A stretch of 64,000 bases of DNA from Synanceia verrucosa (GCA_029721515.1 CM056550.1:25308619-25372618), one strand, 5' to 3'. Shown: positions 48,105 through 59,300, counted from the stretch's first letter. Made by a program: numbers and translations. Notes: generated from the letters alone by a model not told the origin.

Positions 48105-48725
48105 AGGGTTTCCAGACAAACCATTCACAACCGACTCCACTGCTTTGGCTTGAATGCCAAACAACCGTTGCAGATGACCCCGCTGACACCTCCGTGAGCA
48201 TTTTCAGTGGGCACAAGACCACCAGCAGTGGTCTACCGTCCTGTTCACTGATGAGTGTCGGGTCACCTCGCACAGAAATGATATTTGTCAGCGTTGCTGG
48301 AGAAGACAAGGTGAGCGACAGTCTGGACAAGCATCACAAGTCAGCACAAAACAGATTTGGTGATTGTAGATAGCTCAGTCACTGCGCGTTCTTACCTCAG
48401 AGACATCACAGAACCATCATCATCCCCCAATTCTGCTAGCACATCCCTAACTTTCCGTTCATGGATGATAATGCTCCACCACATGGTGCTAGAACTGTCA
48501 CAGCTCGACTTCAGGAAGTTGGAGTGCCAGCAACGTTCCCTGACCTGAACCCCATAGAGCAGGTCTGGGACCAGCTGAAGCAGTGACTGGATTCTCGTGC
48601 CCCACCCCCACCTCTTGTGGAGGAGTGAAAACATTGCCTCAGAACAACATCATGAGGCTGGTGAGGAGCAGGAGACATCACTGTCAAGCTGTCATTGAGG
48701 CAGATGACTTGTCAATGTCAATTTA
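48105..48725 (+). pseudogene. Decayed Tc1-like transposase with catalytic-region deletion
   Basis: Relic of the same Tc1 subgroup as the element at 4.3-5.2 kb. Frames must be changed several times. Visible: VSRQTIHNRLHCFGL (second HTH region, about 48110-48155), VLFTDECRVTSHRND (first Asp, about 48235), RCWRRQGER, then many stops. FMDDNAPPHGARTVTARLQE (second Asp, about 48465) and FPDLNPIEQVWDQLKQ (Glu, about 48550) follow, and the C-terminus ends in RRHHCQAVIEADD. Between the second Asp and the Glu I count 29 residues rather than 34, because the usual WPARS-type five residues are missing. TIRs are not found. Confidence 0.85.
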
Positions 48726-49565
48726 GGTTATATGGGGCTATCTTTGTGATTGTCTAAATTGTTGAGGTAATGAATAATGAAATAATGAAAATGGTGTTTT
48801 TTCTCATTCATTAACAGTAATATTAAAGGGAACTATTACTTATTTAAACAAAAATTCAGACCAAATAGGAAAAGCACTCATGTAAATAACAATATCCATA
48901 ACTTATTGTGAGAAGTGTAATCCCGAAGGAAATTCAAGAAACTTTAACTACAATGTGTCGACCATCACCTTGCACACTTGTTCTAACCACTACTGTCATA
49001 GCGGTAGTGGGCAATCTGGTGTTATCATCACCTAGAGACAAGTTTAATAAGTGTGAATTTGGGGATTCCACAAAGATCAGTAATGATATGGTAGAGTTGT
49101 GCAGAGGGACAGGGATTAAGGTGTAAATCTGATTCATTTAAGATAAATCCACACCGCCTTACTGCCTTTGCAATGGCTTTCTGGCTTAAATATTTGATCC
49201 TCTTAGTTTCTACATGCTAAAGCACTTTGTGGACTAAGTGTTTAATTTTGGGATTGTCATCTGATCACTGCTACACTCTGGTATTCTCCTCACTTCCCTG
49301 TTGGCTGAGTTCAGTGTGTCACTGAACTCCAACATGGCAATGAATACCTTAATTTCCGCAGAGAGAGCTTTGTGCGCCCCAAACATGGTGCTTTCCCTTT
49401 TACAAGGCTTACGTGAAGGCAGGAATAAGTCTGGCAGTGACTCACATTTGATGTCCATGTTTTTGGAAAAAGGCATGAGAGGCGCTACGTGCAATGTAAG
49501 TTTATTACGTCACCACATGGATCTTCTGTAGCTGCTTTTGAAAAGAAAATGTTTGGTATCAATAA
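48726..49565. other. Unassigned stretch
   Basis: No gene or repeat recognised. Confidence 0.5.
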
Positions 49566-50410
49566 GATAAGATAACTGATGAGATACACCTTCACTGATC
49601 CTCAGCAGGAAAAGCTGGTTATTGCAGCAGTAAATAAATAAACTGTAACTAACAGAAGGTTCTGAGGAGAAAATAAGAATAAAATAATAATTGCGTCAAA
49701 GTGACAGAATAGCAGCATGTGATTAAAGTGATTAAAAACTTTGTTATGCTTTAACTTTAATCACAATTGACAAATATAATATCAAGTAGAACAAGAAGGA
49801 TAATTATATACTGGACAAATAACCAGTAAGATAAGTAAGTCAGCAAATGAACAAAACGGTGTAATAGAGATCATGTTCAGAGGTGGAAAAACACTGATAT
49901 TGTACATAAATACAATACATAAGTATTTGAGAATATAGAATAGATTATGAGAGAGCAGCAGCACTCTCTTAAGAGGAGTGTTATTATACATTGTGTCCAT
50001 TTCAGTGTGAGTGATTACAGTGTTGGTTGTACAGTCTGATCCACTGCAGGAAGAAAAGACCTGCGGTATGTCTCTGTGAGACACAGTGGGTGAAAGAGCC
50101 TCTTACTGAACAAGCTTCCCAGTGGGGTTAAGGTCTCCTGCAAGGGGTGGGACATGTTGTCCATCACAGAGGACAGCTTGGCCATTATTGTTCTGTCAAC
50201 CAGCACCTCCACAGGGTCAAGAGGGCTGGCCTTCCTCACCAGTCTCTTCCTGCAAGCAGCAGAGATGCTGCTGTACCTGCGGCTCACCCCAAAAAGATGG
50301 CTTATGACTGAATAACAGTCCTTGTTTAACCTGGGCAGGCCAGTGACAGACACAAAAGTCTTTCTTTCTGCTTCCCACAAGCACACATAATATATACATG
50401 TATACTTATA
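49566..50410 (-). pseudogene. LINE 3' region: ORF2 C-terminus plus 3' UTR
   Basis: On the minus strand an open frame ends with LSSVMDNMSHPLQETLTPLG, SLFSKRLFHPLC and TETYRRSFLP (about 50170-50040). That is the layout of the extreme ORF2 C-terminus in many fish LINEs: a DxxHPL motif, then a short R-rich stretch and R(R/N)SF(L/I)P. It then runs about 450 bases to CTTATCTTATC (plus GATAAGATAAG at about 49566), a common simple-repeat end of such LINEs. The upstream RT is absent, so the copy is 5'-truncated. Clade not assigned. Confidence 0.65.
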
Positions 50411-51590
50411 CATCTGAATAGACCGCTACCTTATTAATCCTCATGGGAGAAATTTTGTTCCGAATTTCTCCCATCCAAACACTAGCAATGTGCGACACCA
50501 CTGATTTCCTTTGCGTTCTGATACCAGGATGATCTGACACCGATACTTTGTACAAACACTTGATGTTTGGAAACTCTAAATAAAAAGTATTGTTTGTCAA
50601 TTAAAGCTTCATAACTTATTCAGACTACTTATTCTCATTGTTTAATAATGAAGACAAACATTTTTGTTTGTTTTAACACAAACATTCAACAGTCACACTT
50701 TTTTGTCTATTAACAAGTTAATCATGAATATTTGGTAATACTTTGGTAATATAATATTATTCAGTTTAGTTGACAACAATGTGGGCAGCACTGTGATGCT
50801 TTAATGTAACTGTATTTCACATATATATAACTGTGACAGGCGAAAGTTACTGAAATACTGATATTTCAATATGAGAATCAATTCTCGAACATAAATGTCC
50901 AGTATGGGAGGTATCGATGTTTCAGTATCACAGAAGATTAGATCTGATCCAAACTATGACATCTGTCATTTTACTAGATTTTTATTCCATCTGGACAAGC
51001 ATTCAAATTGGCAACCTATTAGTCCATTCTCTAACATGGACTAGCTTACCTTCCACCCAAGTTGCTGACCTATTGTGTCTCACAGTCCACATTTAAATAG
51101 CTGGCTGTAGCAGGTGTTGTGTTGAAGACTGTTCCCTGTCTAACAGTGTTGCCCTCCTGTTAAAATGATAGCGGGCCCCCTCGGTACTTTAAGTTTAAGG
51201 GTTGGTTCAGGTTTAGGTAGTTCAGGCCACAACACCGGCATTTTGATGCCAAACAAACTCAAAAGAAGCTGGAAAATATCTGCTCTTTGCCCAAGTTAAA
51301 GAGCACAGCAGCACACTGTTTTATCTTTCACTTCCTGATAACTGAACACATTCGCAGACATAACAACAACTGCAGCAAACAAAACAACAAGAACAAAAAG
51401 TTTAACAACGCCTACTTAAAAAAGCAGCAGTGGAAACACAGCGGTCAAATAACAAAACAAGCCTGGCAGGAACAGACACATCAAAACATCCATTTTTTTC
51501 TGTGAGCTTACCAAACCATAACAGATGTTATACCATAGTTAACACTAACGCGACAGCTGAACCAAAGCAGCAAAATAAACTATTGTATAT
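50411..51590. other. Unassigned stretch with diverged repeat fragments
   Basis: GATACCAGGATGATCTGACA CCGATAC-like sequence near 50520 and TACTGATATTTCAATA near 50855 resemble diverged fish repeats, but no element could be delimited. No gene seen. Confidence 0.4.
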
Positions 51591-51597
51591 CACTAAC

Positions 51598-51960
51598 CTT
51601 CTTTGTCTTCGAAGATAATTCACGATAGTCCAGATATTAGGTCAGGAATGTCTCTCAGGTGAATCAGGTGAGTTCGTTCTGTCACAGTGATCCCAGTCCA
51701 GACCTCCAGCCTCTCATTCAAACCGTCCGGTACGCCACCTTAACTTTACTCGTTAGCTGTAACTGTTGCGTCCTCCACAGCGGCTGGCAGCAGGTTTTTT
51801 TAGGGCTAAATTAGCAGCTAGCATTACGTTTGTTTAATTGCTTAAAACGCAGAAAACGGCGACTGAACTTTCGTTTCATTTCTCTCAGAGTTGTTCTGTG
51901 AAAACTTGGCGGTGTTAACGCTAAACCGTCAGACGTAGCTAGCTAGCTAACGTTCATCCG
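51598..51960 (-). promoter_or_regulatory. CpG-bearing promoter-like region with possible minus-strand first exon
   Basis: This stretch has clearly more CG dinucleotides than its surroundings and includes TAGCTAGCTAGCTAACG (51936-51952), a motif often found near fish transcription starts. On the minus strand a non-repetitive segment ends GACAAAGAAG directly before GTTAGTG (plus 51591-51597), a usable splice donor. One frame of that segment reads EVWTGITVTERTHLIHLRDI then PDLISGLS and a stop, which I do not recognise. A first exon of a minus-strand transcript is possible. Confidence 0.35.
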
Positions 51961-52003
51961 GGTAATCGAACTGGGTGACAGAAAAGCATCATGGGCATAG
52001 CTG

Positions 52004-52017
52004 GTAACCATGGCAAC
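52004..52017 (+). promoter_or_regulatory. RFX X-box-like site
   Basis: GTAACCATGGCAAC differs at two positions from the palindromic X-box GTTGCCATGGCAAC bound by RFX factors, which regulate many ciliary genes. The half site ATGGCAAC is exact. It lies about 50 bases beyond the CpG-bearing stretch, a normal promoter distance. A chance match remains possible. Confidence 0.4.
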
Positions 52018-52149
52018 TCAAAGAGTAATGAAGTGAGAATTAGGATAGTGATTGAGATACAATAACACAATTGAATTAAAATTAAATACTCAAGAAAAGC
52101 ACTTTAGATTTATTCTTAAATACAGTACTTGAGTAAAGAGTTGCCATTA

Positions 52150-52325
52150 CTAGATTAGATTTCTGTAGATTCAATTTTATTGTCATTACATCATAACGAA
52201 ATACAGATTGCATCCAACCATAAGTGCTAAAGCAGTAATAAATAAATGATAACATATGTGTAATAACAATATACATATGATAAGAATATACATACACATG
52301 CTGTGATGATATGGATATGAGGAAA
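52150..52325 (-). repeat. LINE 3'-end-like repeat
   Basis: AGATTCAATTTTATTGTCAT, then ACGAAATACAGATTGCATCC and AACCATAAGTGC match the 3' end of a common teleost LINE or LINE-derived family. The minus strand reads AATAAAATTGAATCT. No coding part left. Confidence 0.55.
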
Positions 52326-53384
52326 TTAATTTATTTTACGTGTGTTTTGCTAAACAGACCATAGTTCCTACATTTTTCAATTTCAATACATTTTCTCCCT
52401 TTCGCCATTTTTCTTTCAGCCAGCACTCTCTGGACCCAGAGACAACTACACCACACGTTTTACAGCCAGGCCCGGCTTTTCTTGTTCAGCTCAGTTTGTT
52501 TTTAATTTCTGCAGGCCCATTTCTTGGCATTTAATTAGACCTTTCATCAGCATCCCCACACTACATGTAAATGTGACACATGGCGCTTATGGAGCTATCA
52601 GCTGCCGAGCTGCAGTTGCATCATTATACTGCAACTAGTTTTCTTCACGGTAAAGTGTCTAGATGTTGGTTGAGTGTCAAAACTGCCAGGTCCATGCAAA
52701 ATGGCTCGGGTGCACAGGTGGCGTAATGGTGATGGGTTTTGGATCCTCTGCCAGCAAAATTTGGCAGAAATTACTCTGGTTCCTTTGGGTCACTGGAATG
52801 TGGGGGATGTAACTTGTGAATCCTGTGTACAAAATCCAACAATAATATGGTCAAAACAGTATTTTTTTTATTGTGTGCATGTGTGTTTAAGTGTCTTTGT
52901 GAGTGAGCTCTCAGAACCAAGGAGGAGAGGAAAAGAGAATCAAGCACTTGAAAGGGGAGAAAGAATCAGTTCTGCCTGACCCCCTTTTCTATGTCAACAA
53001 CTGCACACTCATATCGAGTGTCTAATACATTTGGAATTCATGACCAAAAGTTTGGAAAGAGAGACTCACATTCTGCTGCTACTTTCCCCACAGCAGTGCA
53101 CGCTTTAACACACAGCTCACCAAACCCATTTCACCCAGTGGTGGGAAAACCAATCATGTCCAGCAACTATTCAGACTCGCCCTTTGCCAGCACCACAAAC
53201 GCTGCCCTGCTCAGCTCTTCTGTTCAACCATCTGTTGGCGGCCCCACAGTCACCTCATCACACCATCATCACCTATTCTCCTCCACAGAGGGGGTTTTAG
53301 TATAAACTCAATCCATCATCAATAGCTTACATCACTCTGCTGCATCAGAGCCAAAGACTCTTTATTTCATCATGAAAAAAACAT
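52326..53384. other. Unassigned stretch
   Basis: Two open frames of about 100 codons (52674-52979 and 52991-53305, plus strand) have no recognised motif and adjoin low-complexity codons. No gene called. Confidence 0.5.
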
Positions 53385-53701
53385 TTGTTTTTACCTTGTT
53401 CCATTCTTGTTCTATCAGAGGTAGAGTAGCCACCAAAATCACCACTTTTTGTCCAGAATCCATTCGTTTTGCTCTCTAATCGTGATTGTCTCCACTTCCT
53501 GCTTTGATCTCTGTTGTGTAGACCATCTCTTTATGTCCTGACTACATCTCCCAGAAGCCCCAAAATTTCTCACCGGCTGCAGGCGACCGCAATCGGTGAC
53601 CCGCTGCTGAAAAAAGAAAAAAACTTATATATACGTTTATGGCACTCAAGCGTTCTATTTTAAAGGACGTAAATATACGTCCTTTGCACTCAAAGAGTTA
53701 A
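53385..53701 (-). mobile_element. TTAA-ended element fragment, copy 2 (inverted relative to 33528)
   Basis: Read on the minus strand from 53701 it begins TTAACTCTTTGAGTGCAAAG, has a 10-base inverted repeat around 53662-53685 (AAAGGACGTA / TACGTCCTTT with a 4-base loop), and a repeated GCACTCAA subterminal motif at 53642 and 53687. It continues with GATCAAAGCAGGAAGTGGAG and GGATTCTGGACAAAAAGTGG to a possible splice donor, AGGTAAAAAC, as in copy 1. TTAA ends and subterminal repeats fit piggyBac-type elements. The other end is not identified. Confidence 0.6.
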
Positions 53702-54584
53702 TAACATAATTAGGCTGGTTAATAATGTCCTTTCTGGCACAATCCATATAATAGACATCTCATGTAAAGTCAAGTGTTCTTGTGCTTTTTCCCTACCTGT
53801 ATGTGTTACATAGTATTCCTGAGCATGTAAAAATTCTGCAAAAATGACCACTGGAGGTGGCGAATGTGAACCTGATGTTTTGTTTATTTCCTGAACTGGT
53901 GGATTTGTCTTGGATGGACGCAAATATTTTTTAGGTGACAACCATTTGACAAATGACAGAGCCAGTGGTTATTGAACTCACCAATAGTACAAGTGTTTGC
54001 TCTGGCTACAGCAGTACACACTCAATGTACAGTACATGCTTGTGCATCACGACTCAGTTTGTGCTGTCTGAACTTTCCTTTGATTTTATATGCAAAAGCA
54101 TTTCTTCTTGCATTCTCCATGAAGAAACCTTAAGGCCTGAGGAGGTCTTCCTGTAACAATACTACTAAGTCTGGTCTGCATGTGGTGCAGATTTAACAGG
54201 CAAAGTCAATTGGGGATCAGCGCTTTGACCTGGATTCACAATGGTGGGTTTAATTTCACGGCAAGGAGGATGTATGACATTTTAAGAAGAAAAATTCTTG
54301 GTCTTCTGTGGTCTCATGAGGAGTTCCTCTCAAAAAGGCACACACTGTAAACACTGTTCAACACTCTCATGCTCCCCTCTGTCTGTCTCATACACAATGA
54401 GCAATACGCACTGAATCAATTAACTGTGTGTGGATGTTTGGGTGGCGTCTCATGCACTACTCACAAAACACCGTCAGTTTTCTAACTTTGTTTAAAGTCA
54501 CAAACTGCAGCTTTAAAGCGACAAATATAAACCATTATTCCATCCTGCCGGCAAATATTAGAATAAAGTTTGAAGCCAAAATGC
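53702..54584. other. Unassigned stretch
   Basis: No gene or repeat recognised. Confidence 0.5.
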
Positions 54585-54602
54585 AAAAAAAAAAAAAAAA
54601 AA
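54585..54602 (+). repeat. A18 homopolymer
   Basis: Uninterrupted run of 18 A. It could be a retroposon tail, but no retroposon is recognised immediately upstream. Confidence 0.9.
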
Positions 54603-54663
54603 TTGATCACTTACAGAGTAAAGTGGATTTCCTTTTCCCTGACTGTGCTTTGTCTTTCATTGT

Positions 54664-54742
54664 CACACACACATACATACACACACACGCGCACACACAC
54701 ACACATGCGTGCACACACGCACACACACACACACACACACAC
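54664..54742. repeat. Interrupted (CA)n microsatellite
   Basis: CA repeats with CATA, CGCG and TGCG interruptions over about 80 bases. Confidence 0.95.
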
Positions 54743-55553
54743 TTTTTGATGCACAGAGGGCTAGGCTAGTGGCCTGGTAGTAATGTAAAATATCTTCATT
54801 TCATATATAATGGGTGCCAACAGGTGGTCCTTCATTGTGCTGCAGAGGACTTTGTATATACTCAGCAGGAAAGCTCTGCAGCGTGCGTTCAGTTCACCTG
54901 GAGTTGAAACAGTTCAACCTGATTCACAGTATAATGTGATTTTCCTCTTGCCCCTAAATTAATGCCCGAAAACCACTCTCTCATTGTTTCAGCAGCGGAT
55001 TCGTTCAGTCACCTTTATGCCAAGCCCTCTGTCTCTGCCAGCCAGTCAACCAAGCGTTGCCTTTTCCTTTGTGCCAGTGTTGGCTCAGCACACAATATAC
55101 CTGCACGTACAGTGTGTGTGCGCGTGTGTGTGTGTTTGTGTGCGTGTGCTGTTCCTGCTCACGTCCGCATGCATACAGGTGCATGCCTTTGTGTCTGTAT
55201 GTGTAACTCATCTGTGTGCACCTGTGTGAATGCATGTCATTCTCATCCTGGTAACCTGAAATTTCCCGTCCAGTACTATGACACAGTGCCTGTTAGAAAA
55301 GAGGATGGCAATGTCGCATGGTCAGTCAGCCAGTCTGTCAGTCATCAGTCATTTTGTTCCAGAGGGAAATATCTCAACGACTGGATTGTCACAAAATTGG
55401 CACAGAAATTCATAGCCCCGAAAACAGAATTCTAATGACCTAAGTGACATTTCCCCTCGTTCTACCAGCAAGTCAAAACTTCCAATTGATCAACGCCCAA
55501 AACGTGGGTGTGTCACTGCATCACGTGTGTCCAGAACTTGATTTAAAATCTAC
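54743..55553. other. Unassigned stretch with GT-rich patch
   Basis: A GTGTGTGTGCGCGTGTGTGT patch at about 55112-55150 accounts for overlapping open frames on both strands. No gene called. Confidence 0.55.
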
Positions 55554-55896
55554 TGTTAAAAGCAGACCGGGTTCGAATCCTGGCTCCGGGGCCTTTCTGT
55601 GTGGAGTTTGCATGTTCTCCCCGTGTCTGCGTGGGTTCTCTCTGGTTACTCCGGCTTCCTCCCACCATCCAAAAACATGCATGGGGATTAGTTTAATTGG
55701 CTAATTTAAATTGACCGTAGGTGTGAATGTGAGTGTGACTGGTTGTCTGTCCCTATGTGTCCTGTGATGAGGTGGCGACTTGTCCAGGGTGTACCCTGCC
55801 TTCCACCCTAAGACAACTGGGATAGGCTCCAGCCCCCCCTCGACCCCATGAGGATAAGCGGTAGATAATGGATGGATGGATGGATGTTAAAAGCAG
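55554..55896 (+). mobile_element. 5'-truncated SINE-like copy with 12-bp target duplication
   Basis: The same 12 bases, TGTTAAAAGCAG, flank the element at 55554-55565 and 55885-55896. The body (55566-55884) starts just before a perfect B box, GGTTCGAATCC (55570-55580). It continues with GTGTGGAGTTTGCATGTTCT, CAAAAACATGCATGGGG and GGGATAGGCTCCAGCCCCCC, and ends in about four GGAT units. The A-box half seen in the 37953-38292 copy is missing, so it is 5'-truncated. Truncation, a simple-repeat tail and a direct target duplication fit LINE-driven reverse transcription at the insertion site. Confidence 0.88.
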
Positions 55897-57356
55897 CTGA
55901 ATTAACTCTCTGAAATTTATCCTGAAGCTTTTGGCTTGGCTTTTTTTGACACTATGTCTAAGCTTCCTGGTGTAATTATTTGATCATGCCTGATGATCAC
56001 TATATTTGGGGTCCTGATGGCTCAGTCCCACTTAGACCTATATAAAGAAACAAATAGCTTTTTGTTATGATGACTTTTTGCCAAATATACAGTATGATTC
56101 TGCTGCATTGGAAATCTGTAGGGTGCCCTTCCACTGCTTTTTATAAAATTGGGAAAAATTACAAAAAAGAAAAACACCCTTCACATTTTACAGAATTTTA
56201 CAGGTGTTGTTCAAACCACCACAATGTACTGTTAATATCGAAACTGAAGTGGTGGGTATGGATGACTGATTCTATGTGATTGTTTTTTTAGCATGTATTT
56301 ATTTATGTATTATTTTATTTACTTATTCAGTTAATTTGGGTTGTGTGATTGTTTTCGTGTTGTTTCATTCTTTTGTTCTCTCAGATTTTTCATAGTATTG
56401 TATCAGTTTTTTCTACATTTGAAAAGAGAATTGTATTCCATATGTTTTTGTTTAGTTGCGATTTTCTTAATAGATAGATCAACTTAAAAATGAGCAGCTG
56501 AAATCAAAGCTGTTATGAAAATACAACAGTTTAAGTAGGCCTATCACAGTGCAGCGGCACAATCATAGTACAGTATGTCATGGTAACATTGGCAATAACA
56601 ACTATATGAAAATGTTACAACAACTATGCCCTCAGCTGGTGTGCATTGTTTGTAGAGTAACAAACTAGGAATTGTTTTGTGTTCAGATGTCTGTACTCTG
56701 ACCATTGTGTCTTTTACTCTCTTTATCTTTGTCAGCAGGCTTACAGGCTGAAGGACCTCTCTTTGTCTTTGTGCAGTAGATGACAGAAACTGCTCCACAT
56801 TATGAGTTTGTGTTAAACATTCATTTTCTTCAAACACTCTCTCTGTTTCTTTTATCCAATCACAGAATGCTGACGCCTCCTCGCTCTCCGTCCGTCCGTC
56901 CATCTGTCTGTCTTTGTATGTCGCTCCACACCTTCCACCAACGTCGAAAATAGACCTGTTCACTCCTGCTCTTTTTTTCTTCTTGCCCCCTCTCTTCCTC
57001 CCCGTCTCTCATAGATGTCAGAGAGGCATTCGTGTGCTCTGAATGCAGAGCAGAGGTGATGTTTGGATGTTTTGAAACTGAACTGTCTATCTAACCGTCT
57101 GAATACAGACTGAGACCTATTGATTTGTGGTTTATGAAAGGGATCAAAAGCTAATCTGTATGGCACGCACACACAGGAATAAACACACACACAAACAAAC
57201 CAACACACTTGTGCAAAAAGCACATGCTCATTCTCAGTAACAAATGTTTCCTCCCTCCATTACAGTAAGAATGTGTTCATACACAAATAGACAAATAGAC
57301 AGACAGGCTTTTATGGAGAATCATGACTTTTACATTGACGGAGAAGCGTTTCGAGA
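55897..57356. other. Unassigned stretch
   Basis: No gene recognised. A 139-codon minus-strand open frame (56544-56963) has no known motif. Confidence 0.5.
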
Positions 57357-57368
57357 TACACACACACA

Positions 57369-57404
<36 letters not shown>
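57357..57404. repeat. (CA)n microsatellite followed by (ATTCATG)3
   Basis: CA run with one CATA interruption; three ATTCATG-type units follow at about 57406-57424. Confidence 0.95.
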
Positions 57405-57731
57405 AGATTCATGATTCATGATTCAGAGTGTTCATTATCATGTGAACAGTAAGATATAATACTTCCTTTGCTATCCACAATGAGTTCAGAGCAATAAATC
57501 AAAGTGTAAAAAATAGTTAAAAAGATAAATAGATAAATAAATGCATCTCAAAGGTAAGTAAGGCAGCAATGTGATAAACAATGTGATAAAACATGACCAT
57601 CTTTTTAGGTCATAACAATGCGTGGAATAAGGGTATATATCTTCCTTCTCAGATGTATCTGACATTTACATTTAGGCATAGATAGACACAGTACAGTAAA
57701 AGTGTGTACACACAAGTATTCATGGATGACA

Positions 57732-57733
<2 letters not shown>

Positions 57734-57771
<38 letters not shown>
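57734..57771. repeat. (CA)n microsatellite
   Basis: Perfect CA run of about 38 bases. Confidence 0.98.
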
Positions 57772-57775
<4 letters not shown>

Positions 57776-58760
57776 AAACCAAGATGATCGGATTAATTGT
57801 CTTATCATTTTCCAAACAAAGTGCTTTGGGAATCTCCCAGGCTGAGTCACTCGCAGACTGACACATATTAACGTCAGCTCCTCTTTTATTAATTCCTCCC
57901 TCAACGCCTCCTTTTATTTATTCACTTCATCTGTCTATTCTGTCTTCTGTCATGTTGATTTGCGGTGAAATTCAGATGTAACACCGGAGCAATCGAAACT
58001 AGATTGGCTCTTAAACAAACTTGTGCGTCTGACCCTTAAAGATTTTACAGAACACTATAATCACGGTTAGTTTTTCAACTGAAATATTGAAGGTTGATGT
58101 AAGAACAGATTTGGGCAGGTAATAGATTGAAAGGATTACAGTTAACTTTTGAGAGAAGACGATTGATTGTGGTGATCTGTGGGATGATATCTGAAACTAA
58201 ATATGGAGAACATGGAAATAATAGGATTTTATGTCTAAATGTTGCATCTTCTGTCATGATGGTTTTTGATGAAATTTGTATGTAATAGTATCCCAAATGG
58301 AGCCAAATGCTGCTGCTGTCAAAGTGAAAACTGTTTTTCTTCATGCTTCTTTCTGCGTTGGCATTCCTTAAGAACTGGTGCAGCATCCTAAGTTAGGTCA
58401 CTCGCTGATTTAAATAGGTTACTAAATTATTCTGGAGATATTGGTGTCAGACATTTATTTATAACGTCCTTTTCATAAACAGGCTTGTCACTGAGTTTTT
58501 TTGTAGAGAACAAAGGATTATAAATGCCGGTTTGCAGGAGGAGACAAGCTAGATAGCACAAGAAAAAGAACAAAACACACACAGAAAGGGATGGCAGGAT
58601 ATTGTTGGCAGGTTTTACTTCATACAGTGATGCAAAGTGTCTGTTTTCATATTCTTTCCAACTCCATCCCACATAAAGTACATTGCATGCAATTAGTGTG
58701 GCAAGTAAGAAGTAATGTGAGCCAACAGCCAATAAATGCTACTAAATAATTTTGACTGCA
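57772..58760. other. Unassigned stretch
   Basis: No gene or repeat recognised. Confidence 0.5.
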
Positions 58761-59240
58761 GTTGTTAAGCTTCGTCTACTTCTGCCGGTCACTTTGGCAG
58801 GTGCCCAAACCACCATATGGAGATCACTTAAAGCACAAAATGAGTTTGGCTGCAGGAATAATGGAAGTGACTGATGAATTTTGGGATGCACAGACCATCA
58901 TGGATAAAATTCAAAGGAGTATTTCAGCCCGGAATTTATATAAGCTGCTAAATCTAATTTAATAAGCGTTGTGTTTATGAACAGAATGTCTCTTAGACTT
59001 TTCCTTTCCATCACATCCTTTCATGCAACTAATGAATACTTTAACAATGCTCTTGGTGGATTATTTGTTTGCCGAATTACAGGAGAAGCTTGGACAGATT
59101 CAAAAAAGATGGTTAATCTAATTTAATCAGCAAGTTTGATTATTAGTTATGACTGCATTGAAGTTTCCTTGATTTTTTAATGGAGTTCTGCTTCATCTTA
59201 ATTCACCTGCCAGCACATCTCTGGCAATGCATTAGCGAAG
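58761..59240. other. Candidate conserved non-coding or cryptic exon region
   Basis: Unique-looking sequence rich in TAAT cores. The 13-base string AATCTAATTTAAT occurs twice, at 58951-58963 and 59115-59127, with similar flanks (TAAGC / TCAGC). A 66-codon frame (58762-58962) contains SLAAGIMEVTDEFWDAQTIM, not recognised, after a CTTTGGCAG acceptor-like site. Evidence for function is only compositional. Confidence 0.25.
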
Positions 59241-59258
59241 TATAAGTTCGCAGAAGTT

Positions 59259-59300
59259 GACGCATTAACACAGATTAATCACGTTAACAACAGCCCTAGT
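59259..59300 (-). repeat. Short repeat fragment with TAGGGCTG end
   Basis: Minus strand: CTAGGGCTGTTGTTAACGTG then ATTAATCTGTGTTAATGCGTC, the end of another common fish repeat of the TAGGGCTG group. Confidence 0.5.

Noticed and set aside
53232..53305. Histidine cluster (HHHH) as a metal site
   Set aside because: Short run in an unrecognised 104-codon frame with no supporting motif.
54428..54769. 113-codon plus-strand frame with Lys and Thr-His runs
   Set aside because: Crosses the A18 run and the CA repeat; no recognised domain.
55566..55600. Perfect tRNA-type B box suggested a tRNA gene
   Set aside because: No A box, no acceptor stem and no anticodon arm. The sequence continues as a known-looking SINE-like body with a GGAT tail and target duplication.
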